Of a stretch of 64,000 nucleotides of DNA, positions 40,601 through 52,446 are shown in pieces (the stretch's first letter is position 1; every line of letters starts with the position of its first letter). Below the pieces are notes generated by a model. That model saw only the letters and a list, made by a program, of their open reading frames with translations, had not been told where the DNA came from and ran no database searches. The stretch lies in assembly GCA_027382625.1 (NCBI GenBank), contig JAJKFJ010020966.1:1-64000 (forward strand), written 5' to 3'. This DNA comes from Tetmemena sp. SeJ-2015. Its lineage: Eukaryota; Ciliophora; Spirotrichea; Sporadotrichida; Oxytrichidae. Both the position numbers and the translations under genes were made by a program.

Positions 40601-42326
40601 AAGTTCGATATTTTATTAATTCTTCATTTAGATTGTTGCTGGGCTTCCCAACTTTAACTCTTGCATTGACTAGAAGTATCTTCAAAAACAAATAAACAGT
40701 GTAGAGACAGATACAGTGCAAAGCATAGAAGCCTCCATTGCAAACGATATCATTAGAAAGTATCGCTCTGACTAGCAGGTTATCAAGGACTCTCGCTTCA
40801 AGTATCTCCAGAGGAAGGCTCTTGAAACTTCGACCAAGATTATCAACTCACAGTCTTAAGTAATTAAGAAGAATGAGATGCTTCAGAGATGCCAAGACCA
40901 TAGCAAGCTAGTGAGGAGGTTTGAGATTGTCTTGGACGGCCTGGAGAATGGATGGTGCACCAGACCCTATGTAAACTAAAAGGATCCTGCTCACAGACTT
41001 TACCTCAAGAGGAAAAATGTAAACATCATCTCCAAGACTCACTTAATGATGAAGCAGGGATATAAAAGTATACACTTAAGAGCTTTTATTTTTATATTTC
41101 AGTAACTATCTCTCGTTGGTTTAGTTTATCTATATAGGCTCTGATGCATTAAAATAACAAAACAAAATTTGTGTTTATAATTATGAGTTGTTTATTGATT
41201 ATCGAACAAGGCGATGTTTGAATTTTTCATGGAAGGTGATGAGATCAAGCCAAATATGAAAGAATACCACAAGGCAGATGAAAGAGCTGTCCTGATAACT
41301 GAATATGCTGGAGGACCCAAAGTCATGCCTGAGAAAAAGGCCAAGAAAGAAATAGACCCAGTAATCATCTCAAATAGGACCTTAATCTTTTTAGTTGGAC
41401 TTGCAGAAGGCAGTTCTAATTATCCAGAAATACTTTAGACTATGGAAGGCGAAGATCAATTACCGACTGGAGCTACAGAAAAGAGAGGCACTAAAGAAGG
41501 AGTAGGAGATGCTAGAGGAGAGGGAAAAGAATGAGGGAGGGCATCCAAGGCTATTCTCACAGCAGCTTTAAATTAAGAATTAAAGTTATTATGTTTAGAT
41601 AAATGTTGAGGACTTCAAATGTGGGATTCAAGATTCCAGAACCCAAGGAAGAATATTTAGAGCAGAGCACATAAATTAAATTCATATATTATTTCTCACA
41701 GTGGAACAGCCCAAACCTATAAAGAGAATGTATACTCAGCCTCTGCTTACTAGAGCTAGAAAGAAGCAACTCAACTTCATCAAGTCAGTTTAAATATATG
41801 GTATAAATAATTTAGTGTCTTATTTAGTTCAAATGAACAACGAGAACTATGTAATTCAAATCTTTTGCTAATGAATCATCTTAGATAAAAACCTATGGAA
41901 AGCTTTTGACCAAAGCAGACATTATAATCAAAGTCATTTCTTAAAATTCTCTTCTTAAATAAATTTAATTGCTTGATAACGCAAGAGATGAGCACAAAAA
42001 TTCAGCTCTGTTCTACGCAATAAGAAACAAGAACATGAATTTAGTGAAGGAGATTTTGAGTTTAGGGGCTGATGTAAATCTAGAGTGCGAGGGTAACAAT
42101 ACTTAAAATATTCATTGATTTAAAAAATTTTAGTACTGCTTTGCATGAGGCTGTGAAGCAGAAGGAACCTAAAATTGTAAAGCTACTAGTCCAAAGAGGA
42201 GCAAATGTCTTGAAGAAAAACTCTCTCGATCAAAATGGACTATACTTCGCAGATGATTATCTCTTAAGACAAGCTGATCTGATTTCTTACAAGATGCTAA
42301 TAAGCAAATCAACTGAATAATTATGA
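37689..42326 (+). CDS. large coiled-coil protein with C-terminal ankyrin repeats
   Basis: Starts at ATG 37689 (MSQRLSRLQGKPLINFN), ends at TGA 42324-42326; the longest locus here, possibly more than one gene. Pieces in order: RKKGVYTDYFAQIREG, EGPHYLLFLKHLSP, NYLKILKKFNDFKNDIQ, a Lys/Gln/Glu coiled coil (38830-39250), FVSACSQVLENDENKKYL, KNVNIISKTHLMMKQG, RLWKAKINYRLELQKREAL and two ankyrin repeats (NSALFYAIRNKNMNLVKEIL; TALHEAVKQKEPKIVKLLVQ). Introns 37827-37860, 38072-38102 and near 40361-40399; IESs at 37959, 42114 and several unresolved places. Begins 28 bp after the preceding stop. Composition suggests a structural, perhaps axonemal protein; no family recognised. Confidence 0.6.
37827..37860 (+). 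other. intron in coiled-coil/ankyrin gene
   Basis: 34 bp, GTAAGC...ATATAG; joins FAQIRE to GKAWKRRMD. Confidence 0.75.
37959..37995. other. IES, pointer TGA
   Basis: 37 bp between TGA 37956-37958 and 37993-37995; joins IELSKS to EGPHYLLF. Confidence 0.65.
38072..38102 (+). other. intron in coiled-coil/ankyrin gene
   Basis: 31 bp, GTATGT...TTTTAG; joins AKEIED to KNYLKILKK. Confidence 0.8.
42114..42137. other. IES, pointer TACT
   Basis: 24 bp between TACT 42110-42113 and 42134-42137; removes a TGA and creates the ankyrin consensus GNNTALHEAV. Confidence 0.85.
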
Positions 42327-42470
42327 CATTTTCTAAATATTTTTATCAAAAAATCATATGAGAATTTATGAAATCTTAATCTAAAATTTAATTAAATAAA
42401 TCTACCCGCCGCAGTATTTTTATTATCTTAAAATCATTATTTCTTTACAAGTTGATGCCATAAAGATTCT

Positions 42471-43594
42471 TCATGTGTCTTGAGCTTTGAAGAATTTTTG
42501 CCTATTTTTTGTTATTATTCCCTTCATTGCTTAAATTTCTAAGATTAACTTATGTCTGCTTGTTGATATAATAGTATGAATAGAATATTTGTATATTAAT
42601 ATTTGTTCATCATCACTTAGAGCGTAAGCATCGCTAGAGTTTTAAGAATCTTAAAAGTGATTGTAAATAGTTTCCTTCTCATCTTGATATTGATAATCAT
42701 CTACTTCTTGGTCTGATGATGACTGGTCGTTTTATTGCTCGTTGAGATAAGTTTAGAGCCGCTTCTTTCTTTGAGAGAAAAGAATAGAGTGCCTCATTTT
42801 AGTGTCTCTACCAAAATCACTATATTAAGACTTCTAATTAGACTGGGCTCTCCATTGTAAACACTTATACCCAAAATATTTATTTAATTATTTTAAGTTG
42901 TAAGTGGTTGTCCCTAAATACCTTCTTTATTTTCTTAATTGTTCTAATCAACTACAGCAACTTAGTGGGGAAAGAAATGTCTAATGCCTTGGGTATAGTA
43001 AAACCAGGCAGTTTCTTAAAGCTGCTGCATCTTTTAAAAATGACTTCTCTTCATTTGCTTCTAGTTCATGAAAGACTTAATTCTATCTATTGAAAACAAG
43101 TACTCACTGTATTCTATAAATGGACAAATAATTTACTTAGCAAGGTTATATTAAATTAGAATAGCTCTTGTTTATGGCTTCTTGGGGATCTTGGATTATT
43201 TAATTTTCTAGATAGCCTGCTATTCTTATCAGCCCAGCTTCAGGCACATTTAAAAATTATAAACCATATTAAAATAAAATATGTTAATTTATGAATTCTT
43301 CATAAAAGTCTTGAGCTTGTGGCTAAGAATCTTAGTTTAAAATTGCATCTCCTCATCCATTAAAACTCTCCCTTTTAAGCTATTCTATTCTGCTGATGAT
43401 TTCTAATAGACTCTTCCTAGAACTAAATACTCAGATTGAAGTTTGTTTATTTGCTTAAGGAGAGTTTCTTCAGTTGGCATTTGATTCTAGGGAATCATTA
43501 GTACTCCCCAGTTATCTTAGAAGTAAGAGAATAGTTTTATATTGGACTGTGCGGCTAGGAAACTTTCCTCGAATTTGAAATCTTCGCAACTCAT
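42471..43594 (-). CDS. hypothetical protein
   Basis: Minus strand from ATG 43594 (MSCEDFKFEESFLAAQSN). Pieces: NWGVLMIPQNQMPTEETLLK, AEQNSLKGRVLMDEEMQFQT, VPEAGLIRIAGYLENQII, LEANEEKSFLKDAAALRN, then a charged Q/S/D-rich tail SSSDQEVDDYQYQDEKE. IESs are needed near 43260-43315 (pointer AAT), 43080-43130 and 42800-42915. The C-terminal end is uncertain: two frames are open near 42560, and the TGA at 42471-42473 belongs to one of them. No family recognised. Confidence 0.5.
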
Positions 43595-43639
43595 GTTTGA
43601 GATGAAGAATGGATATTAAAAAATTGAAATATGATATAT

Positions 43640-46254
43640 AAATAAATATTAGATAAGTGTGTATTCTAGAAAAATGGTTTGCAATTAGATTTCTCTTGTG
43701 TGAATCGTACTCCTAAGTCTGCTAGGGTGAGACTGTATTCACTTTATTAAATTATAAAAGTTTAGTATTGAAGGCGAATAACTCAACTTCTCTTCTTTCC
43801 TCTGGACTACACTTGCTCTAAATATAAAATTCATTTTAGTCTATATCAGAATTAGAAATAATTATCTGGTTTAAATTACAATGTATTTTTAAATCATTTA
43901 AAAAAAATAAAGAAATACAAATTAGGCAATTATATGAACTTGCTAAGTCTGTATTTCCTATTGGAAAGTTCCTCTTGCCTTTACTATTTGTAAGTATCTT
44001 GAATGAATGTCCTTGATAGTCTCGGGATCACAAAAATAATATTTGTAGTCAGTTATTTTACTGTTCTCAACAATATCCATATAGCACTCGTCATCTAAGT
44101 TCAATTCAAATTATTTACAGATCATAATTTTTTACTCAGATAATTGAAAATACATAAATAATTTAAAATAAAGAAATTAGCGAGTGTACTTTATAAAGTT
44201 GAATTTGAGGCAGTCAGAGTACCAAAAGCAATAACTAGTTGTAAGCTCTGCTATTGTAGCCTAACTCAAAGTCTCCTTTGCCCAAACTTATTAAGATAAA
44301 ATTAAATAAGTCTGTAGTTTATTATAAACTTTTGAGTGTTAATGATATGCGGCTATCAAAAGTGTTATATCAAGAATTAATACTTACTTAAGAGCATAAT
44401 AAAATAAGAATAAGTATTTAATATTGAATAAAGTAATATTTTGTTTATAAAAGAGATGTTCAATATCCTCTATATGGTTTTAGAACTGTGGTTATCTGTC
44501 TAGGAGGCTTTGATTCAACAGTTTCCAAAGCATCTTTGAGTTTTGCAGTTCAAACGTGTACATTAACTATCACAAATAACTATGACTATTTAAAAAGATA
44601 TACGGCTTTTTCTCTTTAGTCAAAATGATTTTACTTAGTGCCCTTAGTAAAATGTTTAATGGTATTTTTGAAATGGTTTCACCGTTTTTAATAAGATTTT
44701 ACTCGATTTTTATTGTTATTGTCTTAATAAAAACAATCAAATGGATAAGCGTATTTAAATTTAATTTCTAAACAGCATATATAATAAATTTAATTTAATG
44801 TTTTAAATTGGATTTAATATATCTTTCTCTCAATATGAAACCTAAATTGTTTGCTTATATAAAAATTACCTTACAAAATTTATTATATATCGCAATTATT
44901 CTAAATAACTTTTATAATTTTTATTTGATAAATATGAACTTCTTGAAATCTGGTTAAAATTAATCCCATAGTTTTTCTCCTGCCCAAAATATTAAATACT
45001 TTTAAATATCATTCTGCAGTGCTCGAATTCAAAAACTTAAGAATCAAATATTTTTGAGAATTCAGTCGAAAAGTATTTTCTGTTTTTCAAAATTTTATAG
45101 AGGGTGAGTAACTTTTAATAAACATGTCATTAAATAAATTTATAAAATGCATTCACCCTATTAAATTTCCAAGAGATCTCTTTTAGTTTCAAAAAGTGTT
45201 CTAGTCTATGATTAAGCGGTTAGCTATTTAAAAATAAAATTAATTTTGAAGAGATGATTTGAATGGCTAGCTGAAATATTTCCAAGTCTACATGCTGCAT
45301 GAATTTCTCTCTGCTTATAATATGCGTAGTACAACTCTTAAGTATCTTGCCAATACTTTCTTACTATGAGTCAACTTAAAATTATATATTATTAATATTT
45401 TATTTCACTTTAAATTAAATTTTGATTAGTCATCAAGATTGGTGAATTTGCAGTAATCAATTATCTTTAGAATGTTTTTGTAGTTCAAGAGCACATCTGC
45501 AGACAGTATTTCACTTGAATGTTGTTAGCTGACTTCAGAAAGTAAGAACTTTATTTAAACTATTAAAATATATTGAAATTATATTATTTTATGCTTGGAC
45601 TGAACTCTTCAGAGACTATCCTTTTCATTTCACCAGCTTGCTTCTGAGTATTAAATATATAATCTATAATTAGGTTATAGATTGAGAAATATATTTATTC
45701 AATACATAGTTTGCTGTTCTCTAGCCTCTCCGATATTTAAATAAATTAATTTATTAATTGTAAAGGTCACTCAAAGTATTTATGAGGAAGGTTTGTTGTA
45801 AACTATTTTATGGATTAGAAAGTATGACTTGCTTGCACTCATCCAGCAGATTAGTATAAAAGTCATGATAGAAACAGTTCTTCATCATAATAAATTCTCT
45901 GAGACATGTTGTCCTTGAAAGTTGCTAGCCTGTCGAAGTCTCTCTTAAGGAACACTCTAAATTCCCTTATGATGCTACTAAGGAGTTCAGGGGATTATAT
46001 GTTCTCAGAGAAACTACCAAACTATTTCTTGTTATCTATAAATATTAAATTAACTCAGAGTGAAGATAAAATAATAATCTAAGAGCATGATGAACAGTTC
46101 TTGCTCAAAATTTATAGCAAAATTGATTAAATCTTAGTTAATTTATTTGCTGCAAAGGTAAGAAAGTAAATAACTCAGCGTGCTTTTTCTTTTGAATAAG
46201 TTCATTATTGGTGATATCATCATCAACACTTATCTGATTCATATCGCTTAACAT
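43640..46254 (-). CDS. large helical-repeat protein in pieces, unknown
   Basis: Minus strand from ATG 46254 (MLSDMNQISVDDDITNEL). Short coding islands in AT-rich DNA: EQELFIMLLDYYF, SPELLSSIIREFRVFLKRDF, NYKNILKIIDYCKFTN, EIFQLAIQIISSKL with NHRLEHFLKLKEISW, FELQNSKMLWKLLNQSLLDR, ELTTSYCFWYSDCLKFNF, DDECYMDIVENSKITDYK and SKCSPEERREVELFAFNT. The helical pattern faintly recalls the armadillo-like regions of large ubiquitin hydrolases, but no catalytic box was seen, so this stays a guess. Many IESs of 30-200 bp must be removed. The 3' end is uncertain. Confidence 0.45.
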
Positions 46255-46739
46255 ACTCAATTAAATCCCAACTCCAAATAAATTCAATTAATTTTATGGG
46301 CATAATATTTATTCAAGCTCATAATATGAACAAATAAATTGCAAAAACAAAATAGATTTATGTGACTTTTGAGAAATATAAAATTGTTAACTCTAACTAT
46401 AAAAGCAGATAAATATAAATTTTTATTCTTTTCAAATTTATCCATATTTTGAAAATTGTGTCATTATAAAAATGTAAAAATATAAAGGGGTTATTCATTA
46501 TAATCACAAATTAAAAAAACATTCAATTAAATTTATATTGAGTTTGAATGCAACTGATATGTGCAACTATTGCTAATTAAAGATAATAAGTTCAAGATAA
46601 AAACTGTATTTAAATATTCGATAGTTCATTTCAAATTTTCTCGATATTAATTGCTTAGTGATCTTAGTTGACATTTAAAGATACTTGTTAATGTATTCTT
46701 ATTTTTAAAACTCTTAAAAAATAAAATCATTTTGCTGAT

Positions 46740-47923
46740 TGGAGCTAATGATTGTCTAATTTATTGAAACTGAAAACTTTTTACCAGTAGTCAAGTTCCT
46801 TAACAGTGGCTCCATCTAGCTTTAAATTGTTAAGGATTTCTAAATAGTTGAGCGGCTCTTTACTCTGATATCTTTGGCTCTGCCTATCTTTTGAATAAAT
46901 ATTGAATGAGGCCAAATTAAAAATATTTGTTTCTCTTCATTGATTTACTAAAATTTCATAAAATTTTGAAATCAAAATTCAATTTCCAAATTATTTTATT
47001 GTGCTCATTTAAATCCAAAGTCTCTACAGCATTAAAAACGGTTGGAAACTTTTCAGCGCTCATAAAATCTTTAGCCATCACTATACTAAAGTCTTATAGC
47101 AGTTTTTGTGCAATCCGAGTTTCATCCTTATTCATATTTAATAAAATAAATCTTATGAGCTCTTGCGAAAGCCTTGTACAGAAAAATTACATCCTCAAAC
47201 TTCTCTGAAATTATTGCAGCATTAGCAAATAAATGAGAAACTAATTCAATTAGAGTCTTATGAATGTCTGCTCAAGTTCTTATTGCCCACCATGAAGTAA
47301 GATTGAGTATCAGATGTGAGCAGCTCGTACCTAAATGCCTCCCATAGTTTATTATCCAAGTAAATTAAAATGGTATAATTTTAAATGCTACCTTATGTAT
47401 TTATGTTTATTGCTGCTTGCTGAGGGCATCACATATAAAACTCAAGTCTAATATCAAATAGATACTTATAGTTAAACTTCTATTTATAACCTAAAATTTA
47501 TTTTAATATCATAGCCTACTGCGAATCTTTATTTTTTCGCTTATCATGGTCTGCCAGCAGTTTAAATACAGAGTCATTCTCTTAAATTTCAGATAAAATT
47601 AATTCACAACCTTCCAGAAATGTTGAGAAAAACGTTTCTAGCTTCTTGCAACCAGGGAGCAAATGTAGGTTAGTAACTGGAAATTGAATCTACCAATGGA
47701 GTTAAGTAGGATTCTTTCCATCTCCTCATTTGAAAGTGCCAGTGATTCCTTTCTCTCCTAGAATGTGCTTTGCTCAAGAAATTAGGTAAAGATTAAATAA
47801 TGCTAATCATTAGTTTCTGAAACCCTATTTGTCTTTCCAAATAAATAAAATAATTCCTTCTTCGAGCAACTATTCAGCAGCTTGAATAACCAGCTTGTCT
47901 TGCTAAGATAGATGCTTTTGCAT
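46740..47923 (-). CDS. helical-repeat hypothetical protein in pieces
   Basis: Minus strand from ATG 47923 (MQKHLSQQDKLVIQAAEQ). Islands: RKESLALSNEEMERILLNSI, LPGCKKLETFFSTFLEGCEL with LSEIQENDSVFKLLADH, DNKLWEAFRYELLTSDTQ, KDFMSAEKFPTVFNAVETLD and EPLNYLEILNNLKLDGATV. Composition is like that of the gene at 43640-46254, and both have an 'IWKLN/LWKLLN' helix, so they may be related. IESs are needed between every island. No family recognised. Confidence 0.45.
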
Positions 47924-47979
47924 TACTTAAATTAAATGAGTATACTTAATAATATGTTATTAAAACATTTTATTATACT

Positions 47980-48945
47980 CATTAAACAAAAATTTAAATT
48001 ATTTATTTTGCATCTGTTTTGAATAAAACATAAAGCTAGTCATAAAAAATTTATTTGTCATGCGTCTACCTTACTATTATAAAAATACCATAAGATAAAT
48101 ATGATAAGCATAACTTATTTCGCAATAATTACTTTTCCTTAACGTTTGCAAATTCTACTAATGGCTGGTTTCTCCTATATTAAAAGTGACTCTTAAAATT
48201 ATTTTGTGTATCTCCTGAGTTGTCAGAAGAAGGGGCTTTGATTTTTTAAAACTCGATAGATTTTTATTTATTAGAAAACGCTTAATTTAAAATTAAATTA
48301 ATATATTGCTTCTCTCCTCTTTTCTCTATCCAGTTTTGGTTTGCTCTGACCGTAACTTTCACTTTTATTTTAAAGAAAAGCCTTAGGTTTGCTACTTGAA
48401 TTCCCTTTCCTAAAACTTATAAAATATATAAACTCATGAATAAAAATGAAAATGCGCGTACCTCTGTGTTTAAAATATTTAAGAATATTTTTTTAAGTCT
48501 TTTATTTTTTATTGTTTGGTTGCTGATCAAGATTAGATTATCCAGAAGCAGAAATCTAAATGAGAAATGTATTAGCTAAGGTCTACTGAATAATTACCTA
48601 CTTATGAAGAGCTAAATTTATAAGATTGAACATTGTGAATGAAGTATCTCTGCTGATGCAATATCTTTTGATTCACATTTTTCTTAAGCAGCTTTTAAAT
48701 TAATCCTTGACCCAAAGTTAGCATTTTTGTTTTATAAATAAGTAAAGTCAAACCGTAATTTTTGTATGGCTTCAATTTATTTATCTATTCTTTTAAAGTA
48801 ATAATCTTCATACATTTATAAGATAGAGAGTCTTAACAAGAGTTATTCAAGAATAGAATGAATGATTGCGTTTGCTGACGACTCTCTTGGACTTAAATCG
48901 GAAACTAGATTTAATTTTATAATAAATATTGTATTTGTTACTGAA
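47980..48945. other. AT-rich spacer
   Basis: About 1 kb of strongly A/T-biased DNA with no convincing coding island, RNA or repeat. Confidence 0.5.
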
Positions 48946-48950
48946 AAAGT

Positions 48951-49389
48951 ATGTCGAGTGGTCTTGAGCGAGAGGAAAACGACAAGTACGAACAGCAAAA
49001 CTTGATGATTGGCAAAATTGCCACCAAATTCGAAAAGATGAAGGGAGTTGGCGGCGGAAAGGGTTCTGAGAGGAACTCAGTTAAGTAGTACCAAGACATC
49101 AACAATAGTGTTACGACTAGAGGTATGAAGCCTTCAAGCACCTCCCTTATTGAAAACTTCAATGGTCAGAAGTCATTCACCTATTTGTTATATTATTCAA
49201 CAACTCCTCAGAAGAGCAGAACGAAGAGAGCACCTACGGCACCATGAAGCACAGAATGAAAATAAATTTATGAACATCTGCCAGTGGATTGCATTCGGAG
49301 TTCTGGTTCTGATATTTTTGTTCCTGTTTGGATTCTTGATCTACGAGTGGTCTACTTGGAAGGAGGTGAGAGTCAACAGGTACGGCTGA
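48951..49389 (+). CDS. small protein with one C-terminal membrane helix
   Basis: Starts at ATG 48951 (MSSGLEREENDKYEQQNL), ends at TGA 49387-49389. A hydrophilic N-terminus with a Gly-rich bit (MKGVGGGKGSERNS) and ISTVTTRG-like serine/threonine stretch is followed, after an IES near 49175-49210 (pointer TCA), by SEEQNEESTYGTMKHR and a 21-residue hydrophobic helix starting WIAFGVLVLIFLFLFGF, then a short basic tail. A frame change at 49260-49270 is resolved by a 5-bp deletion between AAA repeats or by a one-base error. Looks like a tail-anchored or type II membrane protein; no family recognised. Confidence 0.6.
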
Positions 49390-49633
49390 GCGCAATCAAA
49401 AACTCTTCCAAATCAAGTTAAGGTTCGAAGGTCATTATAAATGGACTCACTTGGAAGGAAAATAAATATATGAATCTCTTCTGGGATGATTCCTCTCTCA
49501 GGGTCCCTGCACTTACTTATCATGAATTTAACATATATAAACAGAGAAGTACTTAATCGTTCAATTTCAGATAGATCTTTAATTATCTATCAAAGTTTTA
49601 TAGCTTTTCTCTCCTATATCAATTTACATTTAC

Positions 49634-50100
49634 ATGGCACAGATCAAGAATCATTTTAAATGAAATATTAATCTAGCCACAGTATAATTAAATACTTATA
49701 GCTCGTCATTCCACCTAAGTAAAACATCTGCGCATTAAACTAGTAAAGACGGCACAAAATTATGCAAGAGATGCAAGGATAAAGAGCTTTATTCTGGGTA
49801 AGAATAATGATATGAACATATTTTATTTTAGATTTGTTAGTTTATCTGCTCTATTTGGATTCCTATGGTTTTAAATTTGAATTATTTTTTTATGGAAGAA
49901 TGCTCATTAAATAAAGTCTCGTCCACGAGCAAAAATGACTACTTCTTTAACAATATTCAAATCCACAAGACAACATAACTTCCTTCAGCTCACACATATA
50001 CCTATACAAACTATACACAGTTGAGAAGCGCTCTCTTTAAACTTAAAAAGAGTTTATTAAATATTATTTAAAATTTAAGCTAATATAGAACTAAATGATT
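49634..50100 (+). CDS. small protein with a CxxC motif, in pieces
   Basis: ATG 49634 (MAQIKNHFK) is followed after an AT-rich gap by SSSFHLSKTSAHQTSKDGTK with CKRCKDKELYSG, and after another gap by ECSLNKVSSTSKNDYFFNN and QIHKTTQLPSAHTYTYTN. A single CxxC pair is visible, perhaps half of a metal site. IESs near 49660-49700 and 49800-49890. The stop and exact joins were not fixed. Confidence 0.4.
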
Positions 50101-50799
50101 TAACTGTCAAATCTAAGTAGTTATACAAAATTGAAACTTTTTTGAAAATCAATCAAATCCTTATATAAGCAGTTTATGAGGATTTATAATCCGTGAGATG
50201 TTAGACACAAAAATTCTATACATCATAAAAAATATAAATTTTAACTTAGCTTATTAAATTTTAACTGAGCATTATAAAAATATAATAAAAAGTAAATTGC
50301 AGATTAACTGTTTCATTTAAATTTTAGTATATTCCATACTTTAATTATCAGTCAAAAAAAGGAATGTTTTAATATTAACAAAATAATTGCAAACTATAAT
50401 AAAGCATTTTTAAACTAGAGAAATTATAAATAGATTGGCCTTTGCCTCTTAGGAAAGTAAAATAATCTCGAACTTTAAGCAATATAATGGGAATTGATAG
50501 CATAACTAATACTGAAAACAGAGAGAGTAGATGTTATTTGCGAAGGTGATCATTCTCCTATTATATTTAGTTTAGATTATTGTTTTCTTGCAACAGAGAT
50601 AGCTATTGGTTGAATATGGAAAACCAATACGATGAAATTACATTTAATTGGGCTAATTGATAACACTGAACAATTGCATCTCAAAATCAAAACTATTCAG
50701 AAATTATAGTTGCGCAATTACTACTATAAATTAAAGTAAATTACAAATGGAGCAACAAAGCAAGGAGCGCATTTAAAATTTATGTTTATAAAATTTATA

Positions 50800-51800
50800 T
50801 AGACATCCTCAATGAATTACTTTAAACCTATGAGTTCGCTGGGCAGAAATATTTCGCAGATAACATAATAATTTTATTTTAAACTTTGGTGTGTGCTAGC
50901 ATGCTTTAATTTTACTCTGCTTGATGAAGGACCTTAATGACGATTTCTTAATAAACATATTTTTACTTTCAAGAGAAAGAAGCAGAATCCTTCCTATCTA
51001 ACATACAAGTTTCTTAAAATTATTATTAAAAGTAGGCAGTGGAGGCCAATGAACTCATAGAGTTTTTAATAATAATTAAATTTTAGTTGGAGGTAGATTT
51101 GTATGCGATGGAGCTAAGAGACGCAGGCTTCTTTTCCCAAATGAAACATGCAACCCAGAGAGAGGATGCAAAAGGTGGACTGATGATCGTCTACAAAAAG
51201 ATCTACTTCTCGATGAAATTTAAATTATAAAGATGCTAAAAATTTGCAAAAGAAGTCAAATTTTATAATCGAGCAAAATTTAATTCAAAAGAACAATTTT
51301 TATTTTTATTTAGTTTTTAAAATATAAAATTATTATTTGCTCTCTTTATCTTATTATCCATTTATTTAAAATATGAAGCAAGAAGCATTGGAATAGCTTG
51401 CTTTATTTAAAAGGAAAGCCTTTCCCATTTTGTAGGAATTTCACGATAACTTTATATACGAAAAAAGTGAGTAAAACAAAAAATAAAAATATTGATATTG
51501 CACAAATTTTCAAATAGAGATCGACAAGCTCAACTCTGATTTTAATTATAGAAGTTATTTATATTAAAATTGAATTTTATTTTGAATAATAAGTAGCATC
51601 TAAATCATATAGCTAGCTAAACAGTCATTATTTTTTTATTCATATTCATTTAAAATAACCTCCGATTATATGATCATTCTCAGAAGATAATAATATAATT
51701 TTAATAGGTATAGGAATAGCTTATAGCTCTAGGTTGAGATTACATACAAAAGTGATGCTCTAAAATAATTTTCTGAAGAATTTGAATGACACAAGTGACA
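50800..51800 (+). CDS. hypothetical protein in pieces
   Basis: Coding islands in one orientation: DILNELLQTYEFAGQKYFAD (50800), MKDLNDDFLIN (50925), EKEAESFLSNIQ (50970), QAVEANELIEFL (51030), EVDLYAMELRDAGFFSQMKH with REDAKGGLMIVYKKIYFSMK (51090-51230), LEQLALFKRKAFPILQEFHD (51380-51460) and LQVEITYKSDALKQFSEEF ending at a TGA near 51788. Separated by AT-rich IES-like inserts. Acidic, soluble, no family recognised; the N-terminus upstream of 50800 was not found. Confidence 0.4.
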
Positions 51801-52446
51801 AATATTATTATGGAATAAAGGCTAGTTCAACAAATACTATTTTATTTGTTTTACAATATATCGTTTATATATCTATTATAATCTGAATTATACTGTGCTA
51901 AAATGTATTTTTAGAATTTTGTCTGCATAATTAAATTCAAATATTGGTAAAGGTATAAAGCTTCTTAATCGACCATATTTATCATAAAAAGTGCATATAA
52001 CCAAATTTTTACTTATGAATCGTCAATACAAAGCAACTTTAATTTACTCAGTAATTGTAACTTTGCCAAGCAAAGTAAGATGAAAAGTTATTTTCATGTT
52101 CTATAAAGTACTAATAAAGATTTTATTAAAAATTGTTTCTAAGATAAAAGTTTTCTATATAATTGTGACTGAAGGCAACTGAATTTGTGTTTCTTTCTAA
52201 CGCTAAATTTTTGAATGTTTGATTTTATAGCTTAAAATTTTATTAAAATAAAGGACTGGGAAAAATAATTCTACTTTATTTTTATTAGATTGATCTCTAT
52301 TTTAAAATTAATCCTTAAAAAGTGATGATAATATGATTACCATAAATTTTAATTTTAAAGATTAGTTTTTAATATTAGAAAAAAATGAGCTTATAATATT
52401 TAATTGTTCAATCTATCATTTTGGACACTTCATCCCATATTTTCCA

